Part shown: positions 1 to 9,257 of the stretch, one piece after another
How the letters are laid out: each line of letters opens with the position of its first letter
How positions within the stretch are numbered: the first letter of the stretch is position 1
Origin: Pediococcus parvulus
GTDB taxonomy: Bacteria > Bacillota > Bacilli > Lactobacillales > Lactobacillaceae
Length of the DNA: 37,135 nucleotides
Direction: 5' to 3'
Assembly: GCF_007990205.1 (NCBI RefSeq)
Contig: NZ_BJWE01000016.1
Coordinates: 1 to 37,135, forward strand
Made by a program: the position numbers and the translations under genes
Notes under the pieces: model-generated
What the model was told of the DNA's origin: nothing
Databases searched by the model: none
The model's input: the letters and a program-made list of their open reading frames with translations, nothing else

Positions 1-35
1 CAGCGTAACAATCTCATGGTTATTCAATTAAGAAT

Positions 36-1259
36 CTATTTCTGCCCATTTTCTAGGTTTTTCGTTCCTGCTATATTTCTAGCATATCCTATCGGTTTTG
101 TTACTTTAATTTGCATGAATACAGAGATGAAAATAATTACAATTATTCCTGATACTAGAAAAATAATACCTGCATTAAAATGATCAAATAAGTAACCGTA
201 CATAATCGTTCCAACGGGCATCATCAACATTGACAATGAAGATTGAATTGTAAAAACCCGTCCCTGAAAACTAGAATCAATATGCAGTTGCATGTATCCT
301 GCCATAGGTACATTGGTTTCAAATAACGCAACCCCCATTAGTAAGGCGAGCGCCACATAAATACCAGTAATTTCCAATTTTAACAATTGAACATGCAACA
401 CTACTGGTAAGCCCATTCCACTTGTAATCAGAGCTATCCCGATAACCCAACGATACATAATTTGAATCTGATTTTCTGCTGGCTTTTGTTTCATAAAGAT
501 AAAACCTGATAAGATCATCCCTACTGACGTACTAGCCTCTACGATACTGTAAAAAATATTACTTAACTTAAACCGATTAACTAATATAAAGGGTAACCCA
601 ACATTCACTGCACAAAAGAAGAAATTGATTACACAAGCCGTTATAATCAACATCACAATTGCCTGTTTCTGACGTAGATAATGGATGCCTTCCTTAAATG
701 AAGTTAAAAAATCCACTTTTCTTTTAAAATCGGTCTTAGTGACTAGTTGTGCCCCATTAAATCTGAAGTTCAGCGATAATACAATCAGCATAACGACTGA
801 GGTAGTCACCAACATAACCAGTGTGAAACCAAAGAATGGCATCATTCCGTAAGCAATTCCACCAAAAATAGGAGCCAAAATTGATGCTGAAGAACGAACC
901 ATTTGTTGAATCGAGTTAAGTTGTTGCACCTGTGTTTTAGGCACGAGATTTATCGCAGAAGCACTGAAAACATTGCCAATAAACAATTGAAAGATATCTA
1001 GCAAAACCAACAAAATAATAATTTTAATGAGATACGTTCCTGAAAGCTGCTGAAGCTCCATTGAGAAAAACGCCATCGTGATAATAATGCCAATCTGACA
1101 AGTCACAATGATTTTTTTGTGGCTAAAACGATCCACAATTGTTCCAGAAACAGGCAATAAAACTAATGATACTAAGGGGCCAATCAAAATAGAAATTCCC
1201 AGATTCATAGCAGATCCCGTTTTACGTAAGAGAAATAATCCCAATGCGAAGCTAAACAT
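36..1259 (-). CDS. MFS drug/macrolide-type efflux transporter, start codon uncertain (ATT upstream)
   Basis: The protein has about 12 hydrophobic segments and resembles the MFS_3 / MefA-like exporter group. A loop after TM2 carries VDRFSHKK, the usual MFS 'DRxxxK' type signature. Substrate cannot be told from sequence. The first ATG (1257-1259) cuts into TM1. The same frame is open upstream to a stop at 1365-1367 and encodes a natural MFS N-terminus (KDFLNTSKAQLVKVGIIALI). No ATG, GTG or TTG occurs in that extension. A ribosome binding site GAAGGA sits six bases before an ATT at 1338-1340, directly ahead of the AAA GAT codons. So either ATT is the start (434 aa) or a former ATG has mutated and translation falls back on the internal ATG, which has AGGA seven bases upstream. 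The gene converges on nothing at its 3' side within the window. Family call firm; start open. Confidence 0.85.
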   Translation of the reverse strand: MFSFALGLFLLRKTGSAMNLGISILIGPLVSLVLLPVSGTIVDRFSHKKIIVTCQIGIIITMAFFSMELQQLSGTYLIKIIILLVLLDIFQLFIGNVFSASAINLVPKTQVQQLNSIQQMVRSSASILAPIFGGIAYGMMPFFGFTLVMLVTTSVVMLIVLSLNFRFNGAQLVTKTDFKRKVDFLTSFKEGIHYLRQKQAIVMLIITACVINFFFCAVNVGLPFILVNRFKLSNIFYSIVEASTSVGMILSGFIFMKQKPAENQIQIMYRWVIGIALITSGMGLPVVLHVQLLKLEITGIYVALALLMGVALFETNVPMAGYMQLHIDSSFQGRVFTIQSSLSMLMMPVGTIMYGYLFDHFNAGIIFLVSGIIVIIFISVFMQIKVTKPIGYARNIAGTKNLENGQK

Positions 1260-1383
1260 GCTGCTTCCTAACTCATCAATTAATGCAATAATACCGACTT
1301 TAACAAGTTGTGCTTTACTAGTATTCAGAAAATCTTTAATAATAATTCCTTCTATCGTTAAAATTTATTTTTGTGATAACTTA

Positions 1384-1412
1384 GTTATATTCCAGTTATT
1401 TAGAAATGTTAA
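1384..1412 (-). promoter_or_regulatory. Promoter of the MFS gene with a dyad over the -10
   Basis: On the minus strand, -35 TTAACA (1407-1412) and -10 TATAAC (1384-1389) are separated by 17 bases. A dyad ATAAC-TTA-GTTAT (about 1376-1388) lies on the -10, as expected for a repressor site. An 11-base inverted repeat (ATCGTTAAAAT at 1354-1364 and its complement at 1421-1431) brackets the promoter. Confidence 0.6.
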
Positions 1413-1447
1413 TAAAATATATTTTAACGATAAAATAAATATTATTG

Positions 1448-1484
1448 TAAAAAAAGCCGTTTTAATATCTCTATTAAAACAGCT
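1448..1484 (-). terminator. Rho-independent terminator after mnmG
   Basis: Read on the minus strand, a 13-bp stem with one mismatch (1472-1484 pairing with 1455-1467, four-base loop) is followed by a run of T's. It lies 13 bases after the mnmG stop and ends the mnmE-mnmG transcript. Confidence 0.85.
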
Positions 1485-1496
1485 CTTATTTGTAAA

Positions 1497-3404
1497 TTAT
1501 TTAACTTTTGCAATACGTCCTTGTTCAATATAAACACTTAAAATAGCGATATCAGCTGGGTTAACCCCACTAATTCGACTAGCCTGTGCAATCGTTTCTG
1601 GTTGAATTTTCTCCAACTTTTGACGACCCTCAGTAGCCAAACCATTGATCGCAGCGTAATCAATGTGATCCGGAATCTTCTTAGCTTCCATCTTTTTCAA
1701 ACGTTCAACACGTTCTTTAGCTTTCTTGATATAACCTGCATATTTAATTTCAATTTCAACTTGCTCAACCACGCGCCGATCTAACTTCTTATCCGGCGCA
1801 GGGATAAATTGCAGCAAGTCTTTGTAGGAAACCTCTGGACGACGGAGAAATTCTGATGCTAAAACACCATCTTTTAATTCATGACCACCCTTAGAAATCA
1901 AGAAATCTTTAACTTGTTTAGGTTTTATGCGAATGGTATCTAAACGATGAAGTTCATTTTTAATATCATCTTTTTTCTCTTGGAATTCTTGGTAACGATC
2001 GTTATCAATCAAACCAAGGTCATGACCCATCTCAGTTAAACGCAAATCCGCATTGTCATGACGTAAAATCAAACGATATTCAGCACGACTAGTCAGCAAA
2101 CGATATGGTTCTTTGGTTCCCTTAGTCACCAAGTCATCAATCATAACACCAATGTAAGCATCACTACGTTTTAAGGTAAACTGACCTTTGTCTAAGGCAC
2201 GCAATCCAGCGTTAATTCCAGCCATCAAACCTTGGCCAGCTGCTTCTTCATAACCGGACGTCCCGTTTGTTTGACCAGCGGTATACAAGTTTTTCACAAC
2301 TTTAGTTTCTAAAGTTGGCTTCAATTGATAGGGGGAAACCACATCGTATTCGATAGCATAACCAGGCCGCATCATTTCAGCATCTTCTAAGCCCTTAATG
2401 GAATGAAGAATTTGTTGTTGAACCTCTTCTGGCATAGAAGTTGAAAGTCCCTGAACATACCATTCATCTGTATTCCGACCTTCAGGTTCAAGGAATAATT
2501 GATGATGATCCTTATCCGCAAATCGGACAATCTTATCTTCAATTGAAGGACAATAGCGGGGACCAACACCTTCAATCAAACCAGAAAACATAGGTGCACG
2601 ATCTAGATTTTTTCGAATAATTTTATGGGTATACTCATTAGTATACGTCAACCAGCAAGATAACTGATTTTTCACATCAATATAGGCACTGTCAGGCGTT
2701 GTAAAACTAAAGTGATTTGGTTCCTTATCACCGGGCTGTTCTTCAGTTTCATCATAATGAATTGTGCCACCATCAACTCGTGGTGGCGTTCCTGTTTTGA
2801 AACGTTCCAAATCGAAACCGTAATCCTTTAGGTTCTTAGTAAGTTTCATGGCAGGTTGTGAGTTATTAGGACCCGAAGAATACATAAGCTCGCCGATAAT
2901 AATCTTCCCACGAGCAGCTGTTCCCAACGTCAGAACAACACTCTTGGCATGGTAACGAGCACCAGTATTAGTAATTATTCCCTTACAGACACCGTCTTCA
3001 ATGATTAAATCATCAACAATTCCCTGTCGTAAAGTCAAATTAGGTTCATCTTCAATAGTTTTTTTCATTTGAGCATGATAAGCATGTTTATCTGCTTGGG
3101 CCCGTAAGGCACGAACTGCGGGGCCTTTACCCGTATTTAGCATTCGCATTTGGACATAAGTTTTATCGATGTTTTTACCCATCTCGCCACCAAGAGCATC
3201 AATTTCACGAACCACAATGCCTTTTGCTGGTCCACCAACTGAAGGATTACATGGCATAAAAGCCACCATATCCAAATTGATAGTCATTAGTAGGGTTTTG
3301 TTTCCCATTCTTGCAGCTGCCAAAGCCGCTTCTGAACCCGCATGGCCGGCGCCAACTACGATCACATCGTAATCTTTCCCTGCATACTGTTTTACTTCCG
3401 TCAT
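1497..3404 (-). CDS. mnmG: tRNA uridine-5-carboxymethylaminomethyl modification enzyme MnmG (GidA)
   Basis: FAD-dependent subunit of the MnmE-MnmG complex, which installs the (carboxymethyl)aminomethyl group on U34 of tRNAs that read two-fold degenerate codons. The N-terminus has the Rossmann dinucleotide motif [11 protein letters not shown] (residues about 17-27). Family blocks such as [12 protein letters not shown], and GTxPRVDGG and SRAEYRL further on, are present. The length of 635 aa is normal. The ATG at 3404 is preceded by GGAGGA at good spacing. It is the second gene after mnmE, separated by 75 bases with no clear promoter, so cotranscription is likely. The pairing matches the shared enzyme complex. 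Very sure. Confidence 0.98.
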   Translation of the reverse strand: MTEVKQYAGKDYDVIVVGAGHAGSEAALAAARMGNKTLLMTINLDMVAFMPCNPSVGGPAKGIVVREIDALGGEMGKNIDKTYVQMRMLNTGKGPAVRALRAQADKHAYHAQMKKTIEDEPNLTLRQGIVDDLIIEDGVCKGIITNTGARYHAKSVVLTLGTAARGKIIIGELMYSSGPNNSQPAMKLTKNLKDYGFDLERFKTGTPPRVDGGTIHYDETEEQPGDKEPNHFSFTTPDSAYIDVKNQLSCWLTYTNEYTHKIIRKNLDRAPMFSGLIEGVGPRYCPSIEDKIVRFADKDHHQLFLEPEGRNTDEWYVQGLSTSMPEEVQQQILHSIKGLEDAEMMRPGYAIEYDVVSPYQLKPTLETKVVKNLYTAGQTNGTSGYEEAAGQGLMAGINAGLRALDKGQFTLKRSDAYIGVMIDDLVTKGTKEPYRLLTSRAEYRLILRHDNADLRLTEMGHDLGLIDNDRYQEFQEKKDDIKNELHRLDTIRIKPKQVKDFLISKGGHELKDGVLASEFLRRPEVSYKDLLQFIPAPDKKLDRRVVEQVEIEIKYAGYIKKAKERVERLKKMEAKKIPDHIDYAAINGLATEGRQKLEKIQPETIAQASRISGVNPADIAILSVYIEQGRIAKVK

Positions 3405-3479
3405 GACTCTTCCTCCACATTATTTCGAGCTTCAAGTAGCTTCATAATTTGTTTCATGGTTAACTTAATTGAACTTCAA

Positions 3480-4871
3480 TTATTTACCCAAACAGAATTG
3501 GCTGAACAACTGATCTAATAACTCATCTTGATAACTGTCACCAGTAATTTCACCAAGAAATTCCCAGCAACGCGTCATATCAATTTGGACTAGATCTACT
3601 GGCATACCATCTTTGAGCCCTTGCAAAACTGAATCCAATGCTTCTTCAGCTTGATTCAGCAAGCCAATATGCCGAGCATTTGTCACAATGACACTGTTTT
3701 GATTACTTTCAATCCCATCGAAGAATAACTTAGAAATTTTTTCTTTCAAATCATCCAATCCTACCCCTTCTGTTGCAGAGGTTCGAATCACCTGATCCTC
3801 AGGAACTAAATTGAATAATTCATCAGTATCTAATTGCATTGGTAAATCAGTTTTATTCAAGATAATGATTCGTTTTGCTTCATCAGTGACTTTAATTAAC
3901 TGACGATCTTCATCCGACAATGGATTACTACTGTCTAAAACTAACAAGACCAAGTCTGCAGTTTTAATTGCTTTACGACTGCGTTCAACACCGATTTTCT
4001 CAACTTTATCGTTTGTTTCACGGATACCAGCTGTATCAACTAACTTCAACGGCACACCACGAACATTCACATACTCTTCCAAAACATCACGCGTGGTTCC
4101 AGCCACATCTGTGACAATCGCTTTGTCTTCATGTAGCATTCGATTCAGCAAACTAGACTTCCCAACATTTGGGTGCCCCACAATCGCCGTTGCCAGTCCA
4201 TCACGTAAAATTTTACCTTCTTGCGCAGTTTGCAAAAGTTGTTTGATTTGTGCTTTCACTTCTACAGCTTTTTCACGTAATAGTTTACTGGTCATGGTCT
4301 CAACATCATCATATTCTGGATAATCAATGTTAACTTCAACCTGTGCCAAAACGTCTAAAATATCCTGCCGCAAATTCTTAATTAAATGAGATAAATCCCC
4401 ATCTAATTGATTTAAAGCTACTTTCATCGACCGATCCGTTTTAGCACGAATCAAATCCATCACTGCTTCAGCCTGAGAAAGATCAACTCGACCGTTCAAA
4501 AAAGCACGTTCAGTAAATTCGCCTGGTTTGGCCATTCTTGCACCGTTACTTAGTAGAAGCTGTAAAATATCGTTGGTAGGCACAATGCCTCCGTGACAAT
4601 TGATCTCAACAACATCTTCACAAGTATATGTTTTGGGTGCCAACATCACTGAAACCATTACTTCATCAACTGTGTGCTTTGTTTTAGGGTTAACGATATG
4701 CCCATAATTAATGGTATGGCTTTTAACTGTATGCAGATCCTTACCTTTGAAAATCTTCTCTGCCACATCAAGCGCGGTATTTCCACTTACTCGAACAATG
4801 GAAATACCACCTTCACCAGGTGGGGTTGAAATTGCAGCAATCGTATCTAATTCCGTAGCTGTTTCTAGCAT
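3480..4871 (-). CDS. mnmE: tRNA modification GTPase MnmE (TrmE/ThdF)
   Basis: Partner of MnmG in U34 modification. The N-terminal folate-binding domain (about 1-120) is followed by a helical region with an inserted G domain (about 215-380). G1 is GHPNVGKS (232-239), G2 TTRD (259-262), G3 DTAG (279-282) and G4 NKTD (339-342). The chain ends in FCLGK, the conserved C-x-G-K terminus with catalytic Cys460. Length 463 aa is typical. The ATG is preceded by AGGAAGGAA. A promoter and an attenuator-like leader lie in the gap between jag and this gene, so expression may be regulated independently of the rpmH-jag operon. Very sure of identity. Confidence 0.98.
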   Translation of the reverse strand: MLETATELDTIAAISTPPGEGGISIVRVSGNTALDVAEKIFKGKDLHTVKSHTINYGHIVNPKTKHTVDEVMVSVMLAPKTYTCEDVVEINCHGGIVPTNDILQLLLSNGARMAKPGEFTERAFLNGRVDLSQAEAVMDLIRAKTDRSMKVALNQLDGDLSHLIKNLRQDILDVLAQVEVNIDYPEYDDVETMTSKLLREKAVEVKAQIKQLLQTAQEGKILRDGLATAIVGHPNVGKSSLLNRMLHEDKAIVTDVAGTTRDVLEEYVNVRGVPLKLVDTAGIRETNDKVEKIGVERSRKAIKTADLVLLVLDSSNPLSDEDRQLIKVTDEAKRIIILNKTDLPMQLDTDELFNLVPEDQVIRTSATEGVGLDDLKEKISKLFFDGIESNQNSVIVTNARHIGLLNQAEEALDSVLQGLKDGMPVDLVQIDMTRCWEFLGEITGDSYQDELLDQLFSQFCLGK

Positions 4872-4899
4872 TTTCTATTTCCTTCCTAATCAATTCCAA

Positions 4900-4966
4900 T
4901 AAAAAAAGCACCTAGTCCACGCCTTAATAAGAGGTTACGTGGATAAAGTACTTTCACTACTTTACC
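4900..4966 (-). promoter_or_regulatory. Attenuator-like leader of mnmE: two mutually exclusive hairpins
   Basis: On the minus strand an upstream hairpin pairs GGTAAAGTA (4958-4966) with TACTTTATCC (4941-4950). The second half of it is also the first arm of a longer hairpin, AGTACTTTATCCACG pairing with CGTGGACTAGGTGCT (between 4952 and 4907), followed by seven T's (4900-4906). The second structure is a good intrinsic terminator only 28 bases before the mnmE ATG. It may also terminate the jag operon. The two stems cannot form together, which is the layout of a transcription attenuator. No T-box or known riboswitch consensus was recognised. Confidence 0.6.
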
Positions 4967-4983
4967 TGCTATTTAGATAATTG

Positions 4984-5017
4984 ATTATATCTTAAAATTT
5001 TGTTGCGCATTTGTCAA
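4984..5017 (-). promoter_or_regulatory. Promoter upstream of the mnmE leader
   Basis: On the minus strand a consensus -35 TTGACA (5012-5017) is followed after 17 bases by TAAGAT (4989-4994). A perfect TATAAT (4984-4989) is at a less usual 22 bases. Transcription would start near 4977 and run through the two-hairpin leader into mnmE. Confidence 0.6.
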
Positions 5018-5034
5018 TTTCTTACACTTTTATT

Positions 5035-5850
5035 TTAAAGCTGTTCATCTTGAACAAGGGCCACCACAACATAGCGATGAGGTTCATGTCCTTCTGAAAA
5101 AGTTGAGACAAAATGATTCTCAGACAGCGTCGCATGAATCACTTTTCGCTCAAATGCGGGCATGGGATCCAAGAAAACTGGTTCACCAGTTGCCACAACC
5201 TCACGAGCTGTATTTTCGGCCAAGTGTTGCAACGTTTCTGTCCGTCGTTCACGGTAATTTTCAACATTCAATTTTACATTGGCATGTGAAATGCCGCGAT
5301 GTAGCAAAAATACTTGAGCTAAAGTTTGTAGTGCGTTAATTGTTCGACCATGCTTCCCAATTAGCATGCCCTCTTGCTCAGTTCTGAACTCTATTGAAAC
5401 GTCACGATGATGAAATTTACTTGTTGAAGTAGCTTCAATTCCCAACTGGGTCACAATCTTTGCCAAATATTCCTGCATTTGAGAAACAATTTCTTCATTC
5501 AAACGCGGACGCGATGAGGTTTCTGGTTCTATAGCTTGATCCTTGACTTGCGGGTGCCTTTGAACTTCAGCTTTACTTTCATGATTTACTTCATCAGTTT
5601 TATGTTGAACTTCAGAATTAACTTTTGGTTTAGTTTCTGGCGCTTTTTCTTCAGGAACTTTGACCGTCTCGTTTGATTTTGGAGCCTCAATAACTGACAT
5701 TTCAATTTCAGCCAATCGTTTGCCGAAACCCAAAAATCCTTTTTTAGGTTCGACTATTGTTGAAACAGTTACACTTTTACGGGTTACATTTAAATCAGCA
5801 AGTCCTGCTTCAATTGCTTCTTCAATTGTACTCCCTTTATAATTTGCCAT
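5035..5850 (-). CDS. jag: RNA-binding protein Jag/KhpB (EloR)
   Basis: A KH-R3H RNA-binding protein that partners KhpA and affects cell elongation and division in Firmicutes. Domain order: Jag_N (about 1-52, with KKGFLGFGKRLA), a charged Lys/Glu/Pro-rich linker (55-118), a KH domain with the GxxG loop IGKHG (164-168), and a C-terminal R3H domain whose hallmark R-x3-H is seen as Arg235 and His239. The length is 271 aa. The ATG at 5850 follows a strong AAAGGAGG. It lies downstream of yidC in the classical rpmH-rnpA-yidC-jag order. Identity is firm; the RNA targets are unknown. Confidence 0.95.
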   Translation of the reverse strand: MANYKGSTIEEAIEAGLADLNVTRKSVTVSTIVEPKKGFLGFGKRLAEIEMSVIEAPKSNETVKVPEEKAPETKPKVNSEVQHKTDEVNHESKAEVQRHPQVKDQAIEPETSSRPRLNEEIVSQMQEYLAKIVTQLGIEATSTSKFHHRDVSIEFRTEQEGMLIGKHGRTINALQTLAQVFLLHRGISHANVKLNVENYRERRTETLQHLAENTAREVVATGEPVFLDPMPAFERKVIHATLSENHFVSTFSEGHEPHRYVVVALVQDEQL

Positions 5851-5881
5851 AGGCTACCTCCTTTTTACGATTATGTACAGC

Positions 5882-5914
5882 AAAAGGAGACCAGAACTAA
5901 ACATTCTAATCTCC
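5882..5914 (-). terminator. Weak hairpin between yidC and jag
   Basis: On the minus strand GGAGA..AGAA pairs with TTCT..TCTCC (5914 to 5886) and is followed by only four T's. It is probably a partial terminator that lowers jag relative to yidC. Confidence 0.45.
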
Positions 5915-5922
5915 AGTCATTT

Positions 5923-6759
5923 TTATTTTCTATTGCGTCCTTTATAAGCCTTACGCTTAGCTTTTGCAATGGCCCGTTTTTTATCGCGTTCAGCCTGTGC
6001 TTTTGCTTCACGTTCACGATTAATCTTAAACGGATTTTGAATAACTAATGTTTGACCAGCTTGTAAAATATTTGTAACCACCCAGTACAGGGAAACAGCT
6101 GATGGCACACTTAACGCTGTAAAGAAGATAATGACCGGCATACCAATGGTCATCATTGTTGTCATCCCATTTTGCATTGGTTGCGACTTCATACTCAGCC
6201 ATGAACTCACATAGGTAAATACAGCAGCTAAGATAGGTAATACGAAGTACGGATCCTTGTCTCCCAATTGCAGCCATAAAAATGATCCTGCTTTCAAAAC
6301 TTCCGTCCGGTTAACAGCGGCATACAAAGCATACAAAACAGGTAACTGAACAATTAATGGTAAACACCCAGCAACGGGATTTACACCAGCTTCGGAATAA
6401 AGTTTTTGTTGTTCTTCACGCAATTTTTGCTGTGTTTCAGTATCCTTAGAGGAATACTTCTTTTGTAAAGCTTGAACCTTAGGCTGAATTTCAGCAGTTT
6501 TCATTGAAGATTTTGTTTGATAAATCATCAAGGGCAAGATGATAATACGAATAATAATGGTGAAAATAATAATTCCCCAACCAAAATTACCACCGAATAA
6601 ATGTGATAACCAAATAATTGCCCGTGAAAAATTATAGACAATCCAATGATCCCAAAATCCGGTACTATTCTTCGTGATAGGTGCCGTACTACAACCAGCT
6701 AAAAACAGCGTTAAACTGGCAATTGCCATCATCACTATATTTCTTTTGCTGTGTTTCAC
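5923..6759 (-). CDS. yidC: Membrane protein insertase YidC/OxaA (SpoIIIJ type)
   Basis: Inserts membrane proteins with or without SecYEG. The N-terminus is a lipoprotein signal with lipobox LAGC (Cys about residue 23). After it come five hydrophobic segments with the usual order. The conserved hydrophilic-groove Arg is in the TM block IIIRIIILPLMIYQTKS. A positively charged tail (KAQAERDKKRAIAKAKRKAYKGR) is typical and binds ribosomes. The length of 278 aa is normal. The start is GTG (6757-6759), immediately after the rnpA TAA, with GAGG inside the end of rnpA, so the two genes are translationally coupled. Confidence 0.96.
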   Translation of the reverse strand: MKHSKRNIVMMAIASLTLFLAGCSTAPITKNSTGFWDHWIVYNFSRAIIWLSHLFGGNFGWGIIIFTIIIRIIILPLMIYQTKSSMKTAEIQPKVQALQKKYSSKDTETQQKLREEQQKLYSEAGVNPVAGCLPLIVQLPVLYALYAAVNRTEVLKAGSFLWLQLGDKDPYFVLPILAAVFTYVSSWLSMKSQPMQNGMTTMMTIGMPVIIFFTALSVPSAVSLYWVVTNILQAGQTLVIQNPFKINREREAKAQAERDKKRAIAKAKRKAYKGRNRK

Positions 6760-7119
6760 TTACTTTTCCTCACTTTGATCAGTAGTTAAAATATTAGCTA
6801 ACGTGAATACGTGCTTTAATTGCTGTTTGGTCTCTTTCATTGAAAGACCAGACGCTTGGGGCCGTGCAATGACCAAAAAGTCAATATCTTGACGTAGTTG
6901 TGGTTTGAATTCAAGAACGCTTTGACTGATGCGTCGCTTCATATAGTTTCGCATAACAGCATTACCAATTTTCTTACCAACAGAAATTCCCACCCTAAAA
7001 TGAGGTTGATGTGGTTTCTCCATCACATAAACAACAAACTTTCGATTTGCATATGAATTATGAGTTTCAAATACCTTTTGAAATTCCGTTTCTCTTTTTA
7101 CACGGTATGACTTGCGCAT
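6760..7119 (-). CDS. rnpA: Ribonuclease P protein component
   Basis: Protein subunit of RNase P, which with the RNA (rnpB, not in this window) trims tRNA 5' ends. The signature RNYMKRRI (RNxxKR) is present, as is the N-terminal [10 protein letters not shown] block. The length is 119 aa. ATG 7119 is preceded by GGAGAG. It sits between rpmH and yidC, and its stop abuts the yidC GTG. Confidence 0.97.
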   Translation of the reverse strand: MRKSYRVKRETEFQKVFETHNSYANRKFVVYVMEKPHQPHFRVGISVGKKIGNAVMRNYMKRRISQSVLEFKPQLRQDIDFLVIARPQASGLSMKETKQQLKHVFTLANILTTDQSEEK

Positions 7120-7199
7120 GCTCTCTCTCCAAAATAAATCGTATTATCAAGTTTCTCACATATAAAAGGTTGTTTGTCTGCTATTTTCAAATTTCTTCA

Positions 7200-7228
7200 A
7201 AAATAAAAGACCACTGGGATCAGTGGCC
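7200..7228 (-). terminator. Terminator-like hairpin between rpmH and rnpA
   Basis: Starting directly after the rpmH stop on the minus strand, GGCCACTG pairs with CAGTGGTC (four-base loop) and is followed by TTTTATTTTT. It probably lets most rpmH transcripts end here, so that L34 is made in excess over rnpA. Confidence 0.75.
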
Positions 7229-7363
7229 TTATGCAGATAATTTTCTTCTACCTTTTAGACGTCGACGTGCTAAAACTCTACGGCCGTTACTTGTACTCAT
7301 ACGTTTACGAAAACCATGCACACGTGAACGATGACGCTTCTTTGGTTGATATGTTCTTTTCAA
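7229..7363 (-). CDS. rpmH: 50S ribosomal protein L34
   Basis: Read on the minus strand, 44 codons begin [20 protein letters not shown] and end GRRKLSA, which is L34 along its whole length. The start is TTG at 7361-7363, preceded by GGGAGGT at good spacing. It is the first gene of the leftward operon from the origin (rpmH-rnpA-yidC-jag) and is normally strongly expressed. A promoter is seen at 7456-7484. Confidence 0.96.
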   Translation of the reverse strand: MKRTYQPKKRHRSRVHGFRKRMSTSNGRRVLARRRLKGRRKLSA

Positions 7364-7455
7364 TTCGTACACCTCCCATAGCAACACTGAAATTTATATA
7401 GATTTCATTTATATATTAATGAAATAACTCAGTATCTAATTACAATTACCATAAT

Positions 7456-7484
7456 ATAGTATCACAAATCAATCATCATGCAAA
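7456..7484 (-). promoter_or_regulatory. Promoter of rpmH operon
   Basis: On the minus strand -35 TTTGCA (7479-7484) and -10 TACTAT (7456-7461) are 17 bases apart. The leader to rpmH is about 85 bases and AT-rich. Confidence 0.5.
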
Positions 7485-7539
7485 GGTCTTAATAGAAAAA
7501 AATAAATATTCTTGTTCACACTCAAAGCTTATCGTGGTG

Positions 7540-7886
7540 CATACCTTGTGGATAAAAACATTTGTTTTCCTAAGTTTTGCACCGTTTTTCCCGAGCTTAT
7601 CCGGATATTCACCCCCTGTGATTGAGTTATCCACATTTTCATGATTTTCAGTGGATAACTCCTGCCACCCCTTATTTCTCGGGGTATAGTTATCCACCGT
7701 TTTGTGTGAATAACCAAAATTTTCATGAAAATTTGGCCTTTTTTCAACAGCTTGTGGATACACTTTTACCTGTCCTGTGATTTATTTTCGATAGTTTTCC
7801 ACATCCTGTGGAAAACTTTTTTTTTTCATGCTAAAATTAATGCATTGTTTCTTTCGCTTAAGAATTGAAAACACAAAAAATAAACT
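7540..7886. other. oriC, upstream DnaA-box cluster
   Basis: The 547-base gap between rpmH and dnaA holds many DnaA boxes on both strands. Consensus TTATCCACA is at 7547-7555 (-) and 7627-7635 (+). One-mismatch forms are at 7650-7658 (-), 7690-7698 (+), 7705-7713 (-, TTATTCACA) and 7753-7761 (-). The form TTTTCCACA is at 7795-7803 (+) and 7807-7815 (-). A weaker TTATCCGGA is at 7597. The genes on either side transcribe away from it. With the dnaA-dnaN spacer it forms the bipartite origin known from Bacillus. Confidence 0.92.
7829..7837 (+). promoter_or_regulatory. Extended -10 element of dnaA promoter
   Basis: TGCTAAAAT is an extended -10. The -35 position falls on the TGTGGAAAA DnaA-box-like site at 7807-7815, so binding of DnaA there would repress its own gene. 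Confidence 0.45.
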
Positions 7887-7910
7887 GTGCGTAACTTTGG
7901 AGGGATTTTT

Positions 7911-9257
7911 GTGCTAAGTAAGGATGATCTTTGGAATCAAATTAAAGCTGATTTTCAAAAAGACGATGATATTTCATCCCTCGGCTTTTCAACTTGGATC
8001 GACGTAGCTAAACCAATCGATCTAAAAAATCATATCATGACAATCCAATTACCATCGCCGTTACATCGCGATTATTGGAAACAACATTTGGCACCAAAAT
8101 TTGTAGAATATGCTTATTTGATCACCCAAGCAGATATCACACCAGATTTTGTTTTGGAGGGTGAGCAAGAAGAAACCGTTCAACAAGAAAAAAAGGCTGC
8201 CGAAAAACCAAAAACGACACCCGATTTTATGGAAGTTACTACCTTAAATGACAAATATACATTTGACACATTTGTCACTGGTAAAGGAAACCAGATGGCC
8301 CATGCAGCCGCGTTAGTCGTTTCGGAAGATCCTGGGACTATGTACAATCCGCTCTTCTTTTATGGAGGCGTTGGTCTTGGAAAAACCCATTTGATGCATG
8401 CGATTGGCCATCAAATTCTCAAAAATAATCCTGATACGAATGTTAAATATGTTACTAGTGAAGCTTTCACAAACGATTTTATCAATGCAATTCAATCTAA
8501 ACATCAAGAAGAATTTCGTGAGGTTTATCGAAATGTTGACCTGCTTTTAGTCGATGATGTGCAGTTCTTTGCTGATAAGGAAGCTACTCAAGAAGAATTC
8601 TTCCATACTTTCGAGGCTTTATATAGTAATCAAAAACAAATTGTGCTGACTTCAGATCGTTTACCAAATGAAATTCCTAAGTTGCAGGAACGACTAGTTT
8701 CGCGCTTTAAATGGGGATTATCGGTCGATATCACCCCACCTGATTTGGAAACGCGAATTGCCATTTTACGTGAAAAAGCGATGGCTGATAAAATTGAAAT
8801 TCCTGACGATACTTTGAATTACATCGCCACCCAAGTTGATTCAAACGTACGAGAATTAGAGGGTGCTTTAGCGCGGGTTCAAGCATATGCGAATCTGCAA
8901 AGTACTAGCATTACAACTGATCTTGCCTCCGAAGCCATGCGTAGTTTGAACTTTGGTACTAAATTTAGTGAAGTCTCAATTTCGCTAATTCAAGACAAAG
9001 TCGCTAAATACTATCACACTTCAATTTCTGATTTAAAGGGTAAGAAACGAATGAAATCAATCGTTGTCCCTCGCCAGATTGCTATGTATCTTTCTCGCGA
9101 GCTGACAAACGCCTCCTTACCGAAAATCGGAACTGAATTTGGTGGCAAAGATCACACCACTGTGATTCATGCTCACGAAAAAATTGCAGCGGCGCTTAAA
9201 AAAGATGATGATTTACAACGCCAAATTGGTGATCTAAAAAGTGAGCTCAAACCATAG
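7911..9257 (+). CDS. dnaA: Chromosomal replication initiator protein DnaA
   Basis: Opens oriC and loads the helicase. Domain I (about 1-80) is followed by a short variable linker with Gln/Glu/Lys. The AAA+ domain has Walker [10 protein letters not shown] (about 152-160) and Walker [11 protein letters not shown]. The C-terminal domain IV carries the signature [15 protein letters not shown] for binding TTATCCACA boxes. The start chosen is GTG 7911, seven bases after GGAGGG (7899-7904), giving 448 aa beginning MLSKDDLW. A longer frame from 7887 would bury that ribosome binding site. The gene is first on the right replichore, followed by boxes and dnaN. Confidence 0.98.
   Translation: MLSKDDLWNQIKADFQKDDDISSLGFSTWIDVAKPIDLKNHIMTIQLPSPLHRDYWKQHLAPKFVEYAYLITQADITPDFVLEGEQEETVQQEKKAAEKPKTTPDFMEVTTLNDKYTFDTFVTGKGNQMAHAAALVVSEDPGTMYNPLFFYGGVGLGKTHLMHAIGHQILKNNPDTNVKYVTSEAFTNDFINAIQSKHQEEFREVYRNVDLLLVDDVQFFADKEATQEEFFHTFEALYSNQKQIVLTSDRLPNEIPKLQERLVSRFKWGLSVDITPPDLETRIAILREKAMADKIEIPDDTLNYIATQVDSNVRELEGALARVQAYANLQSTSITTDLASEAMRSLNFGTKFSEVSISLIQDKVAKYYHTSISDLKGKKRMKSIVVPRQIAMYLSRELTNASLPKIGTEFGGKDHTTVIHAHEKIAAALKKDDDLQRQIGDLKSELKP

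Noticed and set aside
1108-1533. 141-codon plus-strand frame
   Set aside because: Mostly antisense to the MFS transporter and then crosses its promoter and the mnmG terminator; no start signal.
4872-5034. T-box or known riboswitch before mnmE
   Set aside because: No T-box sequence (GGGTGGTACCGCG type) or other consensus was found; kept only as an attenuator-like leader.
7476-7763. Open frames of 95 and 72 codons on the minus strand in the oriC gap
   Set aside because: They run through the DnaA boxes, have no ribosome binding site and no recognisable protein features.
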